Shown: piece by piece, positions 59,597-64,000 of the stretch
Numbering within the stretch: position 1 is the first letter of the stretch
How the letters are laid out: the number at the start of each line of letters is the position of its first letter
Source of the DNA: Anaerostipes sp.
GTDB taxonomy: Bacteria; Bacillota; Clostridia; Lachnospirales; Lachnospiraceae
Direction of reading: 5' to 3'
DNA length: 64,000 nucleotides
Assembly (NCBI GenBank): GCA_028697725.1
Contig: JAQVEG010000005.1
Span: forward strand, 34,125-98,124
Made by a program: the position numbers and the translations under genes
The notes under the pieces: model-generated
Database searches by the model: none
What the model was told of the DNA's origin: nothing
The model's input: the letters and a program-made list of their open reading frames with translations, nothing else

Positions 59597-60748
59597 TTAT
59601 AATTTAAAAAAACAAACGATTATTTTTCCTAAGTACCACCACACGCTTTTTTCTTGAATACTTTGGGACGCATAGATGTTTTGCGAGCCAATGACATTTC
59701 TTCCTGAAAAGTATGTTACTTTTCCAACTGTTGTATTCATCTTTACAGGTGCTTGTATTTGTTTTTTATATGTATACTTAATCTGAAAATCCTCTGATTT
59801 CTTCTGAATCCAATGTATTTTTAATGGCTTAATTTCCCCATAAACCTTATCCTTCACTCCTTGAATTACATTTATCTTTTTTAGCTTTTCCCCTTTTTGT
59901 TCATATTCTTTCCGTTCATAGTGTTTGGTTCCATATAGCACCAGTTGATTCACATCTGTCCATTTATATGTCTTGTGCGGAGGCCATCCACAACCTAGGA
60001 GTACAACAATTAATGTCATCTGCTGTCTTTTTACTGCTCCCACATAACAAAATCCAGCTTTCGTTGTAAATCCTGTTTTTCCCGATATGGCTCCCTCCAT
60101 AGACCGAAGCAGTGCATTATGATTTTGGCAGGAGAAATTCCTCTTTCTCGTCAGATCAGAAAATGAATATGATAGACACCTTGTAATTTTCAAAAAGGTT
60201 TTATTTTTCAAACACTTTTTCATAATCAAAGCAAGGTCATAAGCCGTAGTCCTGTGACTCCCTCCTTCATCTGTCTTATCAAGTCCATTTGGTGTTACAA
60301 AATGTGTGTTTTTGGCTCCCATCTTTTTTGCCAGTTTATTTATCTTTTTTTCAAATGCAGGGACACTTCCTTCCACATGTTCTGCTAAGGCAACTGCACA
60401 ATCATTATATGACTCCAGCATTAATCCATAAAGCAAGTCTCCTAGTTGATAAGATTCTCCTTCACGAACTCCAAGGGAAACTTTGGGCTGTCTTGCTGCA
60501 TTTTTGGATATTTTAACCGTCTCATTTAATTTGCTATGTAATATTACATAATAACAAGTTAATATCTTGGTTGTGCTGGCATTAGCCATCTGACTTTTAC
60601 TATTCTTTTCATATAAAACTCGTCCACTTTCTGCCTCCATTAAAATACATGCTTTGGCATATAGTTTTGGTTCATCTTTTGCAAATACAATGCTCCCTTG
60701 GCAAAAACATAAAATGACGCTAAAACATATTATAAAAATCTTTCTCAT
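59597..60748 (-). CDS. D-alanyl-D-alanine carboxypeptidase (DacF-like)
   Basis: This 383-residue penicillin-binding protein of the low-molecular-mass class trims pentapeptide in peptidoglycan. It has a signal peptide at 1-23 (VFA). The three active-site motifs are S58-T-T-K61, S113-Y-N115 and K224-T-G. A C-terminal peptidase S11 extension (about 270-345) and a final hydrophobic, amphipathic anchor (SVWWYLGKIIVCFF) follow. DacF-type proteins work in spore cortex or in vegetative wall, and the exact role is not set. The protein is full length and free of frameshifts. Confidence 0.93.
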   Translation of the reverse strand: MRKIFIICFSVILCFCQGSIVFAKDEPKLYAKACILMEAESGRVLYEKNSKSQMANASTTKILTCYYVILHSKLNETVKISKNAARQPKVSLGVREGESYQLGDLLYGLMLESYNDCAVALAEHVEGSVPAFEKKINKLAKKMGAKNTHFVTPNGLDKTDEGGSHRTTAYDLALIMKKCLKNKTFLKITRCLSYSFSDLTRKRNFSCQNHNALLRSMEGAISGKTGFTTKAGFCYVGAVKRQQMTLIVVLLGCGWPPHKTYKWTDVNQLVLYGTKHYERKEYEQKGEKLKKINVIQGVKDKVYGEIKPLKIHWIQKKSEDFQIKYTYKKQIQAPVKMNTTVGKVTYFSGRNVIGSQNIYASQSIQEKSVWWYLGKIIVCFFKL

Positions 60749-60804
60749 ATTTTCTCTCTTTTCAAATGACTTTATCCTAATATATGAGAAAAACTAAACT
60801 ACTA

Positions 60805-61359
60805 TTACAATTTTAAAATGAACACTGGAAGAGGTGCATGTTCCACCTTGTTAAAAAACTTTTGTTGAATCACAAGATATTTTTTATCATCTAATCCCTT
60901 TAAAAATTCTAACACCTGATTTCTTTCCTCAAATCCACTGTCCCCTCCGCTGTAAATACAAAGGCTTAGAATTCCGCCATGTTTTAGTAACAAAAGTCCC
61001 TTTTCAATTGCCTGAAGGGTTGTGGCTGATTTTGTTGCAATCTTATGATTCCCACCTGGAAGGTATCCAAGGTTAAACATAATAACAGATACTGTATCTT
61101 CCTCTAAATATTCATCCATACATTCATGACCTGCCAGATGCAGTTCTGCTTTTAACTTCTTTTCTTCTAATCGATTCTTCGCCGTCTTAAGAGCCTCTTC
61201 TTGGATATCAAAACCTACTACTTTTCCCTTGGCTCCTGCCGCCTCACATAGATAAATTGTATCGCCGCCTTTTCCAACGGTGGCGTCCACGCAAATGGCT
61301 CCATCATCTATCCATCGTCTTAATTCTTCTTGTACCCAGCTTGTGATTGATATTCTCAT
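60805..61359 (-). CDS. mnmM: MnmM/YtqB-like tRNA methyltransferase
   Basis: This 184-residue SAM-dependent methyltransferase belongs to the family once annotated as rRNA methylase (YtqB, PF06962). Members characterised in Gram-positive bacteria methylate the 5-aminomethyl group of U34 in certain tRNAs. Motifs are VDATVGKGGDTIYLCE, VVGFDIQEEAL, FNLGYLPGGNH and the C-terminal PLPVFILKL. A longer TTG frame exists. ATG 61359 with AAGGAAAGAAGAGG is preferred. The specific reaction is family knowledge and is not shown by this sequence alone. It is divergent from the but gene. Confidence 0.85.
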   Translation of the reverse strand: MRISITSWVQEELRRWIDDGAICVDATVGKGGDTIYLCEAAGAKGKVVGFDIQEEALKTAKNRLEEKKLKAELHLAGHECMDEYLEEDTVSVIMFNLGYLPGGNHKIATKSATTLQAIEKGLLLLKHGGILSLCIYSGGDSGFEERNQVLEFLKGLDDKKYLVIQQKFFNKVEHAPLPVFILKL

Positions 61360-61445
61360 TTTCCTCTTCTTTCCTTCTATACATTTTATACTCAATTATA
61401 TTACAGATTTATCTGCATTTCTATGTATTTTTTTGCGTAATAGCC

Positions 61446-61473
61446 TTGTATTTCTCCCTGTTTGTGATAAAAT
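61446..61473 (+). promoter_or_regulatory. but promoter
   Basis: TTGTAT (61446-61451), 16 bases, TAAAAT (61468-61473). It lies about 55 bases before the ATG. Confidence 0.5.
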
Positions 61474-61528
61474 TAAATTGTTATTTTTTTAACGACACAA
61501 ATTAATTTATATATCAGGAGGAAAAGTC

Positions 61529-62869
61529 ATGTCATTTACAGAACAATATCAAAAAAAGTTAACAACTGCTGATGAAGCTGTAAAAGTTGTAAAATCAGGC
61601 GATTGGTTAGACTATGGATGGTGCGTAAACACACCAGTAGCATTAGACAAAGCACTTGCAAAACGTATGCCAGAATTAGAGAATATCAATATTCGCGGTG
61701 GAATCATTATGTGGCCTCTAGAAATCACAAAAATCGATTCTCCAGCAGACCATTTCACATGGAATTCATGGCACATGGGTGGCTTAGAGAGAAAATGGAT
61801 CAAAGAAGGATTCTCTTTCTACGCTCCAATTCGCTACTCTGAATTACCTAGCTACTATCGTAACAGTATCACAGGTACAAACGTTGCTATGTTCCAAGTA
61901 TCACCTATGGATCAACATGGTTTCTTTAGTTTTGGACCAAGTGCATCTCATCTTGCAGCAATGCTTGAAAAGGCTGATTGTGTTATTGTAGAAGTAAATG
62001 AGAATATGCCTCGCTGTCTTGGTGGTTTTGAAGAGGGAGTACATATTTCAAAAGTAGATATGATCGTAGAAGGCGACAATCCAGCAATCGGTGAACTTGG
62101 TGGTTCTGGTGCTCCTAGCGACGTAGACAAAACAGTAGCTAAGCTTATTGTTGACCAGATTCCAAATGGTGCCTGTCTTCAATTAGGAATTGGTGGAATG
62201 CCAAATGCAGTTGGATCTTTAATTGCAGAATCTGACCTAAAAGATTTGGGTGTTCATACTGAGATGTATGTAGATGCATTTGTTGACATTGCAAAAGCTG
62301 GTAAGATTACCGGTGCAAACAAGTCAATTGACCGATACCGTCAGACTTACGCATTTGCAGCTGGAACAAAGAAATTATATGACTACCTTGACAATAACCC
62401 AGAATGTATGAGTGCTCCTGTTGACTATACAAACAGCATCTCAACGGTAGAAAAACTTGATAATTTTGTTTCTATTAACAACGCAGTTGATATTGACCTT
62501 TACGGACAAGTAAGTTCTGAATCATCAGGAATCAAACAAATCAGCGGTGCTGGTGGACAATTAGACTTTGTTATGGGTGCATATATGTCCAAAGGTGGTA
62601 AGAGTTTTATCTGCTTATCTTCTACATTTACAGACAAAGCTGGTGTTATGCATTCTCGTATTTTACCAACACTACATGAAGGTTCTATTGTCACAGATAC
62701 TCGTGCTAACGCACATTACATTGTAACTGAGTATGGTATGGCTAACTTAAAGGGAATGAGTGCATGGCAGCGTACAGAAGCTTTAATCGGACTTGCTCAT
62801 CCTGACTTTAGAGATGGATTAATTAAAGATGCTGAGAAAGCCAATATTTGGAGACGCAGCAATAAATAA
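61529..62869 (+). CDS. but: Butyryl-CoA:acetate CoA-transferase
   Basis: This 446-residue enzyme of the family I CoA-transferases passes CoA from butyryl-CoA to acetate, releasing butyrate. It is the main final step of butyrate formation in many Lachnospiraceae. The sequence agrees closely with known But proteins: [40 protein letters not shown] and the active-site glutamate E245 in [11 protein letters not shown], ending NIWRRSNK. 4-hydroxybutyrate CoA-transferases are the nearest alternative but differ around residues 25-70. The ribosome-binding site is AGGAGG. The gene is followed by a terminator in which the ldh signals are embedded. Confidence 0.96.
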   Translation: MSFTEQYQKKLTTADEAVKVVKSGDWLDYGWCVNTPVALDKALAKRMPELENINIRGGIIMWPLEITKIDSPADHFTWNSWHMGGLERKWIKEGFSFYAPIRYSELPSYYRNSITGTNVAMFQVSPMDQHGFFSFGPSASHLAAMLEKADCVIVEVNENMPRCLGGFEEGVHISKVDMIVEGDNPAIGELGGSGAPSDVDKTVAKLIVDQIPNGACLQLGIGGMPNAVGSLIAESDLKDLGVHTEMYVDAFVDIAKAGKITGANKSIDRYRQTYAFAAGTKKLYDYLDNNPECMSAPVDYTNSISTVEKLDNFVSINNAVDIDLYGQVSSESSGIKQISGAGGQLDFVMGAYMSKGGKSFICLSSTFTDKAGVMHSRILPTLHEGSIVTDTRANAHYIVTEYGMANLKGMSAWQRTEALIGLAHPDFRDGLIKDAEKANIWRRSNK

Positions 62870-62880
62870 TTATTTATTTC

Positions 62881-62930
62881 TTGATATTATAACCTCCTTT
62901 GTCCTATACTAAGACAAAGGAGGTTTTTTT
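62881..62930 (+). promoter_or_regulatory. but terminator containing the ldh promoter and ribosome-binding site
   Basis: A perfect 11-bp stem CCTCCTTTGTC / GACAAAGGAGG (62893-62903, 62913-62923) followed by T7 ends the but transcript. The right arm contains AAAGGAGG, the Shine-Dalgarno of ldh, whose ATG is at 62931. A promoter TTGATA (62881-62886), 18 bases, TATACT (62905-62910) overlaps the stem. Transcripts from it would lack the left arm and keep the ribosome-binding site free. Confidence 0.65.
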
Positions 62931-63875
62931 ATGATAAATGCTAGAAAAGCGGCAATCATCGGATGCGGGTTTGTTGGATCTTCAACTGCTTTTAGTTTAA
63001 TGCATCAGGGATTGTTTTCAGAACTTGTTTTAATTGACGCAAATAAAGATAAAGCAATTGGTGAAGCCATGGATTTGAGCCATGGAAGACCATTTGTTGA
63101 TACCTCAAAGATTTATGCTGGCACTTATGAAGATGTTGCCGACTGTGCAGTAATTATTATCACAGCTGGTGCAAATCAAAAACCCGATGAGACAAGGCTA
63201 GATCTTGTGAATAAGAATGTTGGTATTTTTAAATCCATCATTCCACAAATTGTAAAGCAAAACTTTGAGGGAATTCTCCTAGTGGTTGCAAATCCAGTGG
63301 ATATTTTGACTTATGCTGCATTAAAGATTTCCGGATATTCCAAAAAACGAGTCTTTGGCTCAGGAACTGTCTTAGATTCTGCACGTTTTAGGTACCTGTT
63401 AAGTGAACATTTAGATGTAGATAGCTCTGACATCTCAGCACAGATCATCGGAGAACATGGTGACAGCGAATTAGCTGTTTGGAGTGATGCCAATGTAAAC
63501 GGAATCCCAATTAATGACTTTTGTGAAATGCGTGGACATTTTAATCACGAAGAATCTATGGCTGAACTTTATCGAGAAGTCAAAAACAGTGCTTATCAAA
63601 TTATTCAAAAAAAAGGTGCTACTTATTATGGCGTTGCCATTGCAACTAGTCATATTATTGACAGTATTGTACATGATAAGAATAGTATCCTCCCTGTTTC
63701 CAGCTACCTAAATGGCCAATATGGATTAGATGATATTTGTCTAAGTGTACCGACTATTGTAAATTCCAAGGGAGCAGACCAAGTCATCGAAATCAGTTTA
63801 AATGACGATGAACAAGAAGCATTAAACTCTTCCGCTCATACACTAAAGAAAATTCTTTCTGATTTAGATTTATAA
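62931..63875 (+). CDS. ldh: L-lactate dehydrogenase
   Basis: This 314-residue NAD-dependent enzyme interconverts pyruvate and lactate. NAD-binding GCGFVGSS is at 11-18. The substrate loop has GANQKPDETRLDL. GSGTVLDSARFRYLL contains the substrate arginine. The catalytic histidine is in IGEHGDSE near 178. The protein is full length. It follows but directly, and its Shine-Dalgarno lies inside the but terminator. Butyrate and lactate are alternative ends of fermentation, so the arrangement may let the two be set independently. Confidence 0.95.
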   Translation: MINARKAAIIGCGFVGSSTAFSLMHQGLFSELVLIDANKDKAIGEAMDLSHGRPFVDTSKIYAGTYEDVADCAVIIITAGANQKPDETRLDLVNKNVGIFKSIIPQIVKQNFEGILLVVANPVDILTYAALKISGYSKKRVFGSGTVLDSARFRYLLSEHLDVDSSDISAQIIGEHGDSELAVWSDANVNGIPINDFCEMRGHFNHEESMAELYREVKNSAYQIIQKKGATYYGVAIATSHIIDSIVHDKNSILPVSSYLNGQYGLDDICLSVPTIVNSKGADQVIEISLNDDEQEALNSSAHTLKKILSDLDL

Positions 63876-63905
63876 AAAAAGGGGCTGTAAAATAACTCCT
63901 TAATG

Positions 63906-63960
63906 AAGAAATGCCAGTTCCAGCAAAATGTGCTGGTTCTGGCGTTTCTTTGCTTTTTTT
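63906..63960 (+). terminator. Terminator of ldh
   Basis: A compound stem has an outer 12-bp arm (63906-63917 with 63939-63950, one wobble), a 2-base internal loop, and an inner 6-bp arm CCAGCA / TGCTGG. It is followed by TTGC and T8. It is unusually long for a simple terminator. Confidence 0.75.
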
Positions 63961-64000
63961 ATTCAGAATTAAGAACAAATACTAAGCTTTTTGTAAAAAA

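Noticed and set aside
61529..62869. 4-hydroxybutyrate CoA-transferase identity
   Set aside because: The N-terminal third and the region around E245 agree with butyryl-CoA:acetate CoA-transferases. The 4-hydroxybutyrate enzymes differ there.
1..64000. Many 60-150 residue open frames antisense to large genes
   Set aside because: They lie opposite genes with clear families, have no ribosome-binding sites, and show biased, low-complexity residue content. They are shadows of AT-rich coding strands.

Overview
The window is a contiguous, AT-rich chromosomal segment from an endospore-forming, butyrate-producing Firmicute, most likely a Lachnospiraceae member. An Anaerostipes-like genus is my inference, not a proven assignment. 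The evidence is butyryl-CoA:acetate CoA-transferase, PPi-type phosphofructokinase, an acyl-CoA dehydrogenase fused to electron-carrier domains, sporulation sigma-G, a small acid-soluble spore protein, AddAB in place of RecBCD, and a T-box leader. No prophage, integrative element, CRISPR array or intact insertion sequence was seen. Only one degraded Rpn-type nuclease remnant points to past mobile DNA.

Layout. 1-4.6 kb: a LytTR response regulator, then (minus strand) an Rrf2 regulator, an acyl-CoA dehydrogenase/EtfA-C/rubredoxin fusion and a flavodiiron protein, which look like one redox module. 4.6-6.2 kb: an aminotransferase carrying an N-terminal XRE helix-turn-helix, preceded by five copies of a 9-bp operator-like word. 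6.2-13.8 kb: a sugar region with glucose-family IICBA, mannose-6-phosphate isomerase, a DUF956/ManO protein, a mannose-family PTS (IIAB, IIC, IID) and a LicT/BglG antiterminator, with RAT/terminator leaders before both the antiterminator and the PTS operon. 13.9-21.9 kb: a YihY membrane protein, PPi-phosphofructokinase and Xaa-Pro aminopeptidase (divergent around a shared inverted repeat), a solute-binding lipoprotein with an AEC transporter, sigma-G, and a HAD phosphatase.

21.9-30.4 kb: a nine-gene operon with galactitol-type PTS IIA, IIB and IIC, two DhaK and two DhaL proteins, a class II aldolase and a PRD/EIIB/EIIA regulator. This looks like an uncharacterised ketose or polyol pathway. 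30.5-39.8 kb: CorA, RpiA with a Gfo/Idh oxidoreductase, Hsp33, a methyltransferase, cardiolipin synthase, a ThiE-like protein, the Rpn remnant, and a spore protein with a sigma-G-like promoter. 39.8-46.7 kb: addAB. 46.7-51 kb: small membrane proteins and lipoproteins, metNI, tRNA-Gln and tRNA-Lys, and two divergent small XRE regulators. 51-64 kb: T-box-leuA, leuS, L,D-transpeptidase, M18 aminopeptidase, a DacF-like carboxypeptidase, an MnmM-like methyltransferase, But and L-lactate dehydrogenase.

How it fits together: PTS uptake and PPi-phosphofructokinase feed glycolysis, while But and Ldh are alternative terminal steps of fermentation. The ldh promoter and Shine-Dalgarno appear to be embedded in the but terminator. 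The acyl-CoA dehydrogenase/rubredoxin fusion beside FprA suggests a short electron path from acyl-CoA to O2 or NO. The best candidates for undescribed biology are that redox module, the dual-DhaKL PTS operon, and the XRE-aminotransferase with its iterated operators.
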